A program made the translations under genes and the position numbers. From contig JARGDL010000005.1 in assembly GCA_029210465.1 (NCBI GenBank), positions 85,366 to 147,453 on the forward strand: 62,088 nt of DNA, read 5' to 3'. This document shows positions 45,721-55,290 of this stretch, piece after piece; positions within the stretch are counted from its first letter, which is position 1; each line of letters opens with the position of its first letter. Origin of the DNA: Stygiobacter electus (GTDB taxonomy: Bacteria; Bacteroidota; Ignavibacteria; Ignavibacteriales; Melioribacteraceae). Under the pieces are notes generated by a model. It made no database searches. It was given only the letters and a program-made list of their open reading frames with translations, and was not told where the DNA came from.

Positions 45721-45748
45721 ATGAATTTCATTTATTAATGAAATTCAT
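45721..45748. other. Perfect 12-bp inverted repeat
   Basis: ATGAATTTCATT (45721-45732) and AATGAAATTCAT (45737-45748) with a TATT loop, in the 190-bp gap after the response regulator. There is no U-tract on either strand close by; it could be an operator or a weak AU-rich hairpin. Confidence 0.5.
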
Positions 45749-45822
45749 AATTGTAATTAAAAAAGTAATATATCTTATTATTTCATAGCTTATTATATTT
45801 CGATATATATTAGGTGAAAATT

Positions 45823-47151
45823 ATGGTTCAGCCAGAAATTAAAGTAGGAATCTTAACCTCAAAAGAAATTCATTTTGATTTTTACGGGTTGTTTTATTCA
45901 TCATTTTCTGAAAATAAACTTAGTGGAAACTTTAAAGCAGAATTAGTTAATGAAAAAATAAAAATTTCTAAAGAAGAAAAAGAAATTTTCATTGGAAATG
46001 AAGTTACATTTATACCAAAGGATATTGAAATAGATACATTTCTTCTTAAAGATGTTGTAATAGGAATTAATTTTCATTGGCAGAAAAAAGAGAATCAAAA
46101 ATTTCGTGGAAAGTTAAATTTTATTATTGAAGATGAAAAAATAACAGCAATAAATATTTTGCCTCTCGAAGAATATTTAACAAGCGTAATCTCCTCTGAA
46201 ATGAGCCCTAATGCATCAATTGAATTATTAAAAGCACATGCTATTATTTCACGTGGTTGGATTCTTGCTCAACTTGCAAAAAAGAAAAACCAAACGAAAC
46301 AAGTAAACGAAATTATAACTAGTGATGAAATTATAAGATGGTATGATAGAGAAGATCATTTGAATTATGATTTTTGTGCAGATGATCATTGCCAGCGTTA
46401 TCAAGGCATTACAAAGATTATTAACGATCATGCTTATATAGCTGTTTCTGAAACAGCTGGGTTATTCCTTGCTTACAATGATAAAATTTGTGATACTCGT
46501 TTTTCAAAATGTTGTGGTGGAATTACCGAAACATTCGAAAATGTTTGGGAAGAAATTCCTCATAATTACCTTCAATCATTTTATGATTATAAATATGAAG
46601 ATCCTGATGATAATTGGGATTTAACAAAAGAAGACAATTGTGAAAAGTGGATTCAAGCAAATCCTCATGCTTTTTGTAATACATCAGATAAAAAAATACT
46701 TTCACAAGTACTTGTTGATTTTGATAGAGATACAAATGATTTTTATCGATGGCAAGTTGAATACACACAGGATGAAATTTCAGAATTGATTAATTCAAAG
46801 AGTGGAATTGATTTTGGTAAAATAAAAGATTTAGTTCCAATTCAAAGAGGTAAATCCGGTAGATTAATAAAACTAAAAATAATAGGTTCAAAAGAAACCA
46901 AAATTGTAGGTAAAGAATTAGAAATAAGAAAATGGCTTTCTAAAACGCATCTTTATAGTAGTGCATTTATTATTAAAAAGGAAAATGTTATTAATGAAAT
47001 TCCTCAAAAATTTATTTTGAAAGGTGCTGGCTGGGGACATGGAGTTGGCCTTTGCCAAATTGGTGCAGCGGTAATGGGTGAACTTGGTTACACTTTCGAT
47101 GAGATTTTAAAACATTATTTCCGTGGTGCTTCAATCCACAAAGGTTATTGA
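45823..47151 (+). CDS. SpoIID/LytB-domain protein
   Basis: 442 residues from the ATG at 45823; GGTG 6 nt upstream acts as ribosome site, while the in-frame GTG at 45814 is less likely. The SpoIID domain is clear: 'INILPLEEYLTSVISSEMSPNASIELLKAHAIISRGWIL' in pieces, and 'GWGHGVGLCQIGAAVMGELGYTFDEILKHYFRGASI' near the end. The insert carries several Cys residues ('CADDHCQRY', 'SKCCGGITE'). SpoIID proteins are peptidoglycan lytic transglycosylases; outside spore formers the role is cell wall remodelling. No signal peptide is seen, which is odd for such an enzyme. The stop overlaps the next start (TGATG). Confidence 0.85.
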   Translation: MVQPEIKVGILTSKEIHFDFYGLFYSSFSENKLSGNFKAELVNEKIKISKEEKEIFIGNEVTFIPKDIEIDTFLLKDVVIGINFHWQKKENQKFRGKLNFIIEDEKITAINILPLEEYLTSVISSEMSPNASIELLKAHAIISRGWILAQLAKKKNQTKQVNEIITSDEIIRWYDREDHLNYDFCADDHCQRYQGITKIINDHAYIAVSETAGLFLAYNDKICDTRFSKCCGGITETFENVWEEIPHNYLQSFYDYKYEDPDDNWDLTKEDNCEKWIQANPHAFCNTSDKKILSQVLVDFDRDTNDFYRWQVEYTQDEISELINSKSGIDFGKIKDLVPIQRGKSGRLIKLKIIGSKETKIVGKELEIRKWLSKTHLYSSAFIIKKENVINEIPQKFILKGAGWGHGVGLCQIGAAVMGELGYTFDEILKHYFRGASIHKGY

Positions 47152-48263
47152 TGAAAATTCTTTTCACTTGCATTTCAAATGGTTGGGGCGGTTTGGAAAT
47201 GTATTCTCTGACTATTCTTCTTCATCTTAAAAAATTAAACTATGATGTTTCATTACTTGCACTTAAATCTTCCAATCTTTATAAAGAAGCAGAAAAAGAA
47301 AACATAAAATTATTTTTTATAGAAACTGAAAGTTACTTTAACCTCAATTCTTTTATCCAAATCAAAAAAATAATTCAAAAAGAAAAATTTGATTTGATTC
47401 ATTCTCATTCTTCAAAAGATTTATGGTTTGTTGTACCAGTATTAAAAATTATCAATTCTAAAATTCCAATTCATTTTACAAAACATGTTGCAAGTGGCAT
47501 TTCAAAAAAAGATTTTCTTCACAATTGGCTTTATTCAAGAATTAATAAAGTTTACGCTATCAGCAAAATGATTGAACAAAATCTTTTGGTAACAACTTCA
47601 ATTAAAAAAGAAAAAATAGTTTTACTGCATAATGGAATTGATACAGAAAAATTTAATCCTGATTTATATGAAAGAAAAATTTTCAGAGAAGAAATTAAAA
47701 TTGGCGATGATGAAATTTTAATTGGGATGATTGGAAGAATTAGTCAAGGCAAAGGACACGAAGAATTTTTATTATGTGCCGAAAAGCTCTTAAATAAATA
47801 TTCTAATTTGAAATTTGTTATAGTTGGCCATCCGAGTATAAATGAAGATGGCTACTACAAAAGAATTTTAGAATTGGCAGAAAGAATAAATCAAAAAGAG
47901 AGAATAATTTTTACTGGATTAAGAAAAGATACACCAAATATTTTGGCCGGGATTGATATTTATGTTTTCCCTTCACATGATGAATCATTTGGACTTACAT
48001 TAGTTGAAGCAATGAGCATGAAAAAACCAAATGTTTGTACACGTGCATCAGGAGTTTTAGAAATTGCAATTGAAGATGAAACATCACTGCTTTTTAATAA
48101 AGGTGATGTTGATGATTTATCAGAAAAAATTTCTACTTTAATAAAATCTAAAGAATTAAGAATGAAGCTGGGTGAAAACTCTAGAAGAAGAGTTCTCGAA
48201 AATTTTGATTTAAATGGATATATTCAAAAATTATTAATGCATTATCAAGTAAGTGTTAAATGA
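47151..48263 (+). CDS. Glycosyltransferase family 4 protein
   Basis: 370 residues from the ATG at 47151, overlapping the SpoIID stop by 1 nt. N-terminal Rossmann lobe starts 'MKILFTCISNGWGGLEMYSLTIL'; the donor lobe has 'IGMIGRISQGKGHEEFL', 'FTGLRKDTPNILAGIDIYVFPSHDESFGLTLVEAMSMKKP' (the E-x7-E GT4 motif). It transfers a sugar from a nucleotide donor in the cytoplasm; the acceptor may be a lipopolysaccharide or other envelope glycan. The stop overlaps the BatA-like gene by 4 nt. Confidence 0.92.
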   Translation: MKILFTCISNGWGGLEMYSLTILLHLKKLNYDVSLLALKSSNLYKEAEKENIKLFFIETESYFNLNSFIQIKKIIQKEKFDLIHSHSSKDLWFVVPVLKIINSKIPIHFTKHVASGISKKDFLHNWLYSRINKVYAISKMIEQNLLVTTSIKKEKIVLLHNGIDTEKFNPDLYERKIFREEIKIGDDEILIGMIGRISQGKGHEEFLLCAEKLLNKYSNLKFVIVGHPSINEDGYYKRILELAERINQKERIIFTGLRKDTPNILAGIDIYVFPSHDESFGLTLVEAMSMKKPNVCTRASGVLEIAIEDETSLLFNKGDVDDLSEKISTLIKSKELRMKLGENSRRRVLENFDLNGYIQKLLMHYQVSVK

Positions 48264-50350
48264 CATTTTTAAATCCATCTATATTATTTGGTTTGTTTGC
48301 AGCAGCTATTCCCATTCTATTACATTTTCTAAATCTTAGAAAATTAAAAACAATTGAATTTAGCACTCTTTTATTTCTAAAAGAACTTCAAAAAACAAAA
48401 ATTAAAAGAATAAAGCTAAAACAGTTACTTTTATTAATAATAAGAATTATAATAATTGTTTTTATAGTTTTAGCTTTTGCAAGGCCAACATTAAAAAATT
48501 CGTTTTCAAATGAAACAGCAAAGACTTCAGCAATTTTTATAATTGATAACACATTTAGTATGTCGCTTGTAAATGAAAAAGGTTCACTTTTAAATCAAGC
48601 AAAGTTGAAAGCAAAAAATTTAATTAATGAAATTAAAGATGGCGATGAAGTTACATTAATTACAATTGGTGAGGTTAATACAAAAAAATTTATTCCAACA
48701 AAAAGCATCAAAGAATTGATTAATCAAATAGACAACATTGAAATATCTGAAGTAAGTAACACATTAAATCAAGCTATGGTTGAAGCGTCAAAAATTATTT
48801 ATGAATCAAATCAACTAAATAAAGAGATTTACATTTTTACTGATATGCAAAAAAGTAGATTGATTAACTCAAAAGATGAACTTTCTGACTACGGGAAAAT
48901 TTTTCCAGAAAATACAAGATTGTTTTTAATTGACTTGAGTAACGATGAATACAATAATTTAGGTATAGTTTCGTTTCAATCGGAAAATCAAATATTCGAA
49001 TTGAATAAAGATATAAGCTTCACAGTAAAAGTTAAAAATTATTCCAATTCAAAAATGGACAACAATGTTATTTCACTTTTTATTAATGGAAAAAGAAGTT
49101 CGCAGAAAAATTTAACTCTCAATTCAAATGAAATGAAAGAAGTAATTTTAGAAACGACATTACAAGATACCGGCTTGGTTAATTTTTCAGCCGAACTGGA
49201 AGACGATGCAATTTTAAACGACAATCAATTTTTTCTTTCGGTCAATGTCAAAAAAAATGTATCTGTTTTAATCTGTACTGAAAATCCAAATAGTTCTAAA
49301 TTTGTTAATTACGCAATAAGCTTAAACCCAAACATCAAATTAAAGGAAATAAATTTTTCGCAATTAAATTCAGTTGACTTGAATAATTATGATTTAATTA
49401 TGCTTTTTGCTTCAGCTAACAATCACTCGTTAAAAAAAGTAAATGAATTTTTACTGCAAGGGAAAAATTTAGTTGTATTTCCTTCAGAAAATTCTAATTC
49501 GATTACTTATTCACAAACATTGAAGCAATTAAATCTTAACTACCAGTTTATTGAAAAGGGAATTGTTAATTCAAACCAAATAGTAAATGAATTTGGTAAG
49601 ATCGATTTTAATCATTCACTTTTCAAAAATATTTTTACAGAGGAGAAAAAAACAAAAATTGAGTCTGCTGAAATCAATAAATTTTTACAAACACAATTAA
49701 CCGGTAAAGAAAAACCAATAATTCAATTAGCAAATGGTTCCCCATTTCTATTTGAAATAAATGAATTGAAAAGTAAAATATTAGTTTTCACTTCTTCGCC
49801 AACATTAGGCTGGAATGATTTTCCATTGAAGTCATTATTTGCCCCGTTGATTAACAAAATTGTTTATTATGCATCAATAAAATTAAAAGATGAAAATTAT
49901 ATTACTGGCAATGAATTAAATGTTGATATTTCAAAAACCAATCTCTCTTTGATTAAAGTTGCAAAACCTGTTAACATAGTTGAATACATTAAAAAAGATT
50001 CTTTACAAAACCAAAATGTTATGACTTATAAAAACACGAACAAAAAAGGTGTTTATAAGTTTTTCTCGAATGATAAACTACTTGATTATTTTGATGTAAA
50101 TATTGATCCGCGAGAATCTGAACAGGAAAAATTTTCTATTGAGGATTTCAAAGAGTATTTAAAGACAATTAACTTTAGGGGTAAAATTTATGACATTAAA
50201 CAAGATGATTCATTAAGCAAAGTAATCTATGATTCAAGATTTGGTACTGAGTTATGGAAATATTTTTTAATGGCAGCTTTGATTCTTTTAATTTTAGAAT
50301 CATTAATTGCAAGAAACACAAAAAAAGATTTAGCTAATTTTAATCGATAA
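48260..50350 (+). CDS. BatA-like membrane protein with VWA domain
   Basis: 696 residues. The N-terminus 'MTFLNPSILFGLFAAAIPILLHFLNLRKLK' is the aerotolerance-operon BatA N-terminal domain, with a second helix 'LLLLIIRIIIIVFIVLAFARP'. A von Willebrand A domain follows with the metal-site motif 'DNTFSMS' and 'IYIFTDMQKSRL', then Ig-like and glutamine-amidotransferase-like regions and a C-terminal helix ('FLMAALILLILESLIA'). It is an inner membrane protein of unknown exact role; relatives have been linked to stress tolerance. It starts inside the stop of the glycosyltransferase gene. Confidence 0.85.
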   Translation: MTFLNPSILFGLFAAAIPILLHFLNLRKLKTIEFSTLLFLKELQKTKIKRIKLKQLLLLIIRIIIIVFIVLAFARPTLKNSFSNETAKTSAIFIIDNTFSMSLVNEKGSLLNQAKLKAKNLINEIKDGDEVTLITIGEVNTKKFIPTKSIKELINQIDNIEISEVSNTLNQAMVEASKIIYESNQLNKEIYIFTDMQKSRLINSKDELSDYGKIFPENTRLFLIDLSNDEYNNLGIVSFQSENQIFELNKDISFTVKVKNYSNSKMDNNVISLFINGKRSSQKNLTLNSNEMKEVILETTLQDTGLVNFSAELEDDAILNDNQFFLSVNVKKNVSVLICTENPNSSKFVNYAISLNPNIKLKEINFSQLNSVDLNNYDLIMLFASANNHSLKKVNEFLLQGKNLVVFPSENSNSITYSQTLKQLNLNYQFIEKGIVNSNQIVNEFGKIDFNHSLFKNIFTEEKKTKIESAEINKFLQTQLTGKEKPIIQLANGSPFLFEINELKSKILVFTSSPTLGWNDFPLKSLFAPLINKIVYYASIKLKDENYITGNELNVDISKTNLSLIKVAKPVNIVEYIKKDSLQNQNVMTYKNTNKKGVYKFFSNDKLLDYFDVNIDPRESEQEKFSIEDFKEYLKTINFRGKIYDIKQDDSLSKVIYDSRFGTELWKYFLMAALILLILESLIARNTKKDLANFNR

Positions 50351-50352
50351 AA

Positions 50353-51636
50353 ATGATTGAATTAAAACCAATACCAAAAGAGCGAGCAATATTAATTGCA
50401 CTTTCAACAGGTGAATTTACAAAAGGACAAATTGAAGAACATCTTGATGAGCTTGAATTATTAACAGACACAGCTGGAGCCGAGACTGTTTTCAAAGTGC
50501 TTCAAGAAAAATCAAAACCAGATCCAGCATATTTCATTGGAAAAGGAAAAGCAGAAGAAATAGCTCAACTTATCGAACTCAACAATATTCAGCTTGTTAT
50601 ATTTGATGATGATTTGAATCCAACACAAGTTCGAAACCTTGAAAAATTATTCGAAAGAAAAATTCTAGATAGAAGCGGATTAATACTTGATATATTTGCG
50701 TCGCATGCAAAAACAAGAGAAGCAAAAACACAAATTGAATTGGCACAACTACAATATTTGCTGCCAAGATTAACACGCGCATGGACACATCTTTCAAAAC
50801 AATATGGTGGTATAGGAACTAAAGGTCCCGGTGAAACTCAAATTGAAACTGATAGAAGAATAATCAGAGCAAGAATTAGTAAACTGAAAGAAAATTTAAA
50901 GAAAATTGAATCACAGCAATTGACTAAAAGTTCGGGAAGAAAAGATTTTATTACAGCAACATTAGTTGGCTACACAAATGCTGGTAAATCAACTTTGATG
51001 AATAGATTAACAAACTCAGATTTGCTCGCAGAAGATAAATTATTTGCAACGCTTGATTCAACAACACGGGCATTAACTCTTGCAAAAGGTAAAAATATTT
51101 TGGTGAGCGATACAGTAGGATTTATTCGTAAACTGCCGCATCATTTGGTGGCATCATTCAAAAGCACATTAAATGTTGTGAAAGATGCTGATATTATTCT
51201 TCATGTTATTGATATTTCAAATGAATATTTTGAAGAACATATAAAAGTGGTTGACGATACTCTTGAAGAATTGAATTCTCAAAAGAAAACCCAGATAAAA
51301 ATCTTTAACAAGGTTGATAATTTGAAAGATAAAAGTAAAATTGATTTTGTGACTCAAAATTTTCCCGAGAGCATAATAATTTCTGCTGAAAGGGGAATTA
51401 ACATTAATAACTTAAAAAACATATTACTCAACCTTTATGAAAAATATTTTGTCGAGGAAGAAATTTTTATACCGCACGAAAAATCAAAAGTTATTTCAAT
51501 GATTCATGAATTATCAGATGTTATTCAAATAAAATATCACGATGAAACAACTCAAATAAAATATAGAACTAGTGCAGTGAATAATAATTTAATAAAGAAA
51601 ATATTAATCGAAGAAAAAGTATTGGAGCAAAAATGA
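50353..51636 (+). CDS. hflX: GTPase HflX
   Basis: 427 residues. The N-terminal HflX domain includes 'DPAYFIGKGKAEEIAQL' and 'LDRSGLILDIFASHAKTREAKTQIELAQLQY' features. The GTPase domain has G1 'GYTNAGKSTL', G3 'DTVGFI' and G4 'NKVD'. HflX binds ribosomes, splitting stalled ones under stress. It starts 2 nt after the BatA-like gene and overlaps hutH by 4 nt. Confidence 0.95.
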   Translation: MIELKPIPKERAILIALSTGEFTKGQIEEHLDELELLTDTAGAETVFKVLQEKSKPDPAYFIGKGKAEEIAQLIELNNIQLVIFDDDLNPTQVRNLEKLFERKILDRSGLILDIFASHAKTREAKTQIELAQLQYLLPRLTRAWTHLSKQYGGIGTKGPGETQIETDRRIIRARISKLKENLKKIESQQLTKSSGRKDFITATLVGYTNAGKSTLMNRLTNSDLLAEDKLFATLDSTTRALTLAKGKNILVSDTVGFIRKLPHHLVASFKSTLNVVKDADIILHVIDISNEYFEEHIKVVDDTLEELNSQKKTQIKIFNKVDNLKDKSKIDFVTQNFPESIIISAERGININNLKNILLNLYEKYFVEEEIFIPHEKSKVISMIHELSDVIQIKYHDETTQIKYRTSAVNNNLIKKILIEEKVLEQK

Positions 51637-53186
51637 AGTTGATAATTGATGGCAACTCATTAACTTTTGAAAAAATTGAAAATTTTTTAAAAAACAATTT
51701 ACAAGTAGAACTTTCAAATAATGCTAAAAAAAACATTTTACAATCACGCAAACAAGTTGAAGAATGGATTGAAAAAGGGGAAGTAATTTATGGTGTTACA
51801 ACAGGTTTTGGTGATTTTTCAAATGTCAGAATTTCTAAAAATGATTTGAAGAAACTACAGGAAAATTTAATAATTAGTCACTCAGCTGGTGTTGGTGAAA
51901 ATCTACCACCATACATAGTTAAATTAATGATGTTATTACGAGTTAATGCACTCGCAAAAGGATTTTCTGGAATTAAGCTTGAAACTTTGCAGTTGTTAAT
52001 CGATATGATTAACAATAACATAATTCCAGTTATTCCATCACAAGGTTCTGTTGGTGCAAGTGGTGATTTAGCTCCATTAGCTCATTTAGTATTAGCAATG
52101 ATTGGTAAAGGTGATGTTCAAATTGTAAGAAATATTTTTGATGAAAATAAATCTGCAAAAACATATTTAGCAAAAACAGCATTAAAAAAGTTTGGGTTAA
52201 AACCTGTTTCACTTGATGCAAAAGAGGGCTTAGCATTAATTAACGGTACACAGATGATGTCAGCTTTTGCATCTTACATTTGTATTGAAGCAAAAAAATT
52301 AATTAAGCTTGCCGATATTGCCTCATCTCTTTCGCATGAAGCACTACTTTCAACAGATAAAGCTTTTGATCTTCGTCTCCATAATCTTCGTCCTTACAAA
52401 GGACAAATAACGACTGCAAAAAATATTTTAAAACTTTTAGAAAATAGTGAAATAAGAAAATCTCACATTGAAAATGATCCGCGTGTACAAGATTCATATT
52501 CAATCAGATGTATTCCACAAATTCATGGTGCATCACGCGACGCAATTGATTATGTATGTTCACAAGTTAACATTGAATTAAATTCAGTTACAGATAATCC
52601 ATTAATCTTTGCTAAAGATAAAGATTACATTAGCGGTGGAAATTTTCATGGTCAGCCATTAGCCTTGCCGTTAGACTTTATGGCAATAGCATTAGCTGAG
52701 TTGGCTGATATTTCTGAAAGAAGAATTGATAGATTAACAAATGGATCAAATGATAAGCTTCCAAAATTTTTGGCAAAGGAAGGTGGATTAAATTCTGGAT
52801 ATATGATTGCTCAATACACAGCTGCTTCTTTGGTTTCTGAAAATAAAGTGCTTGCTCATCCAGCCAGCGTTGATTCAATTCCAACTTCTGCCGGAAAAGA
52901 AGATATAAATTCTATGGGTTCAATTTCTGCAAGAAAATGTTTTCAAATTTTGTCAAATGTTAAAAAAGTAATTGCACTTGAATTAATGGTTGCTGCTCAA
53001 GCAATTGATTTTCTACGTCCCTTAAAATGTGGTAAAGGAACTGAAATCGCATATCAAATTATTCGTTCTAAAATTAAGCCTCTTACCAAAGATAGAATTT
53101 TATACGAAGACACAAAGAAAATATTTGAATTAATTGATAGCGAAATAATCTTGAAAAGTGTTGAATCAAAAGTAAAAATAGATTGA
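51633..53186 (+). CDS. hutH: Histidine ammonia-lyase
   Basis: 517 residues, normal length. The autocatalytic MIO cofactor forms from Ala142-Ser143-Gly144 in 'GSVGASGDLAPLAH', exactly where it lies in characterised enzymes; Tyr53 in 'YGVTTGFG', 'SVTDNPLIF' and 'GGNFHGQPLALPLDF' complete the site. It converts L-histidine to trans-urocanate and ammonia, the first histidine-degradation step. The usual hutU, hutI and hutG are absent here, and it is coupled by a 4-nt overlap to hflX. A tyrosine ammonia-lyase or aminomutase is less likely given the active-site context. Confidence 0.92.
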   Translation: MKLIIDGNSLTFEKIENFLKNNLQVELSNNAKKNILQSRKQVEEWIEKGEVIYGVTTGFGDFSNVRISKNDLKKLQENLIISHSAGVGENLPPYIVKLMMLLRVNALAKGFSGIKLETLQLLIDMINNNIIPVIPSQGSVGASGDLAPLAHLVLAMIGKGDVQIVRNIFDENKSAKTYLAKTALKKFGLKPVSLDAKEGLALINGTQMMSAFASYICIEAKKLIKLADIASSLSHEALLSTDKAFDLRLHNLRPYKGQITTAKNILKLLENSEIRKSHIENDPRVQDSYSIRCIPQIHGASRDAIDYVCSQVNIELNSVTDNPLIFAKDKDYISGGNFHGQPLALPLDFMAIALAELADISERRIDRLTNGSNDKLPKFLAKEGGLNSGYMIAQYTAASLVSENKVLAHPASVDSIPTSAGKEDINSMGSISARKCFQILSNVKKVIALELMVAAQAIDFLRPLKCGKGTEIAYQIIRSKIKPLTKDRILYEDTKKIFELIDSEIILKSVESKVKID

Positions 53187-53220
53187 TAAAAACATAAAAC
53201 GTCAATTATAATTTATTTAT

Positions 53221-53228
53221 TATCTTTG
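53221..53228 (+). promoter_or_regulatory. Bacteroidota-type -7 promoter box
   Basis: TATCTTTG fits TAnnTTTG, 21 nt before the DUF3109 ATG and 35 nt after hutH; it probably starts the DUF3109-rpoN unit. The upstream element is unclear. Confidence 0.4.
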
Positions 53229-53249
53229 CTCGCCAAAAAATAAATAATC

Positions 53250-53816
53250 ATGGAAGCAGAATTTTTACATATTGATGGAATTGTAGTAAACTCTGAAATA
53301 ACCGAATCATATTTTACTTGTGATTTGGCAAAATGCAAAGGTGCTTGCTGCACAATGGAAAGTCCTTACGGTGCACCAATTACAGAAAATGAAATTGAAG
53401 ATATTACAAAAGAACTTCCAGTTATATTAAAATATTTACCGAAACAACATTCAAATGAAATTGAAAAAAAAGGTTTTTGGATAAAACAAGATGATGAATT
53501 AATGACAAGAACTATTAACAACAGAGCTTGTGTTTTCGTATATTTCGATGGTGAAATTGCAAAATGTGCTATTGAAAAAGCTTTCAATGAAAATAAAATT
53601 TCAGTAAACAAACCAATTTCTTGTCATTTATTTCCAATACGAATTTCAAATTTTGCTGGACCTGTTCTTCGATATGAAAAATATAGAGAATGTCAGCCAG
53701 CAATTGAAAAAGGAAAACAAACTAAAATTAAAATTGTAGATTTTTGCAAAGATTCAATCAAAAGAAAATTTGGTGAAGATTGGTTTAACAAATTAAAAGA
53801 GGCAACTAAAAAGTAA
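53250..53816 (+). CDS. DUF3109-family Cys-rich protein
   Basis: 188 residues. The family pattern is present: 'FTCDLAKCKGACCTMESPYGAPITENEI' in pieces, then 'CVFVYFDGEIAKCAIEKAF', 'PISCHLFPIRI' and 'YRECQPAIEKG'. The eight or so conserved Cys suggest a metal or Fe-S site, as in the distantly related YkgJ group. The function is unknown. Its stop is 1 nt from the rpoN start, a neighbour pair worth noting. Confidence 0.88.
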   Translation: MEAEFLHIDGIVVNSEITESYFTCDLAKCKGACCTMESPYGAPITENEIEDITKELPVILKYLPKQHSNEIEKKGFWIKQDDELMTRTINNRACVFVYFDGEIAKCAIEKAFNENKISVNKPISCHLFPIRISNFAGPVLRYEKYRECQPAIEKGKQTKIKIVDFCKDSIKRKFGEDWFNKLKEATKK

Positions 53817-53817
53817 T

Positions 53818-55290
53818 ATGTTATCGTTACAACAAAAATTAGCATTACAACAAAAACTTTCTCCTCAGCAAATTCAATATCAAAAGCTTTTGCAGTTGAA
53901 TACTCTTGCTCTTGAACAAAGAATTAAAACAGAGCTTGAACTAAATCCAATTCTTGAAGAAACTTTGGATGAAGAAATAGATCTCGAACAATTAGAAGAA
54001 AATCCCGATGAAACCAATGATAAATTAGATGAAGAAGAAGAAAATATTTCTAATAAAGAAGATGAATTCGATATAGAAGATTTTATGAATGATGAAGTAG
54101 ATGCTGAATATGAAATCGAAAGAATAAATAAATCACAAGATGAAGAATTTATTCACCCCATTGCACATCAAAGAAAATCACTTAGAGAAAATTTAATTGA
54201 TCAACTTCACATGCTGGATTTATCCGAAGAAGAAATTATACTTGGTGAAAACATTATCGGAAGTCTTGACAAAGATGGATACTTAAAAACAGATTTATCG
54301 AAAATTGTAAATGAATTAAAACTTTTTGAAAATATAAATGTTACTATTGAACAGGCAGAAAAAGTACTTGCTGAAATTCAAAAAATGGAACCAGTTGGAA
54401 TCGCGGCTCGGTCTTTACAAGAATGTCTGTTAATCCAAATAAGAAATTCATCTTTCGATCCATATTATTCATATCTTGCCGAAAAAATTCTTAGTGAACA
54501 TTTTAATGACTTTGTAAATAAGAGATATGAAACGATTCAAAAAACAATGAATCTTTCGAAGGAAACATTAAAAACAACTATTGATGTAATTCAAAAATTA
54601 AATCCAAAACCAGGTGAAGGAAATATTGATTCTGAGGAAATGAATCAAATTACACCCGATTTTATTATAGAAAAAGTTGATGATAATTATATTGTTACTT
54701 TGAATGATAAAAGTGTTCCTTCTGTTACAGTAAGCAAAACATATTTAGAAATGCTTGGTGCAAATAAAAGAAAAAGAAAAATTTCTGAACGTGAAAAAGA
54801 AACACATAAATTCTTACGAGAAAAATTTGAATCCGCAAAATGGTTTATCGCTTCACTTCAACAAAGAAGAAATACTTTGATGAAGATTATGCAAGCCATT
54901 CTTGAAAAACAATATGAATTTTTTGAAAGTGGTCCCAAGTTCTTAAAACCAATGATATACAAAGATATTGCCGATATAATTGGAATGGATATTTCAACTA
55001 TAAGTCGCGTTGTAAATGGTAAATATGTTCAAAGCCCACAAGGAATTCATGAATTAAAATATTTCTTCAGCGAAGGTTTATCTACTGATAGCGGTGAAGA
55101 AGTTTCAAACAAACATATTAAAGAGCTTATCAAAGAAATTTGTGAAAATGAACCTAAAGATGCACCATACAGCGATGATAAAATAGCAAGCATTCTTCAA
55201 GAACGTGGGTTTCATGTTGCTCGAAGAACCGTTGCAAAATATCGTGAAGCTCTAAAAATTCCGGTTGCTCGATTACGTAAAAGTTTATGA
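53818..55290 (+). CDS. rpoN: RNA polymerase sigma54 factor
   Basis: 490 residues. Region I is Gln/Leu-rich ('SLQQKLALQQKLSPQQIQYQKLLQL') with '..ELELNPILEE'; an acidic region II follows (about 45-100). The core-binding region has 'EEIILGENIIGSLDKDGYL' and 'MEPVGIAARSLQECLLIQI'. The DNA-binding part has 'DISTISRVVNGKYVQSPQGIHELKYFF' and the RpoN box 'ARRTVAKYRE'. It directs RNA polymerase to -24/-12 promoters and needs AAA+ activators, three of which are encoded in this window. The stop overlaps the next start by 4 nt. Confidence 0.97.
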   Translation: MLSLQQKLALQQKLSPQQIQYQKLLQLNTLALEQRIKTELELNPILEETLDEEIDLEQLEENPDETNDKLDEEEENISNKEDEFDIEDFMNDEVDAEYEIERINKSQDEEFIHPIAHQRKSLRENLIDQLHMLDLSEEEIILGENIIGSLDKDGYLKTDLSKIVNELKLFENINVTIEQAEKVLAEIQKMEPVGIAARSLQECLLIQIRNSSFDPYYSYLAEKILSEHFNDFVNKRYETIQKTMNLSKETLKTTIDVIQKLNPKPGEGNIDSEEMNQITPDFIIEKVDDNYIVTLNDKSVPSVTVSKTYLEMLGANKRKRKISEREKETHKFLREKFESAKWFIASLQQRRNTLMKIMQAILEKQYEFFESGPKFLKPMIYKDIADIIGMDISTISRVVNGKYVQSPQGIHELKYFFSEGLSTDSGEEVSNKHIKELIKEICENEPKDAPYSDDKIASILQERGFHVARRTVAKYREALKIPVARLRKSL

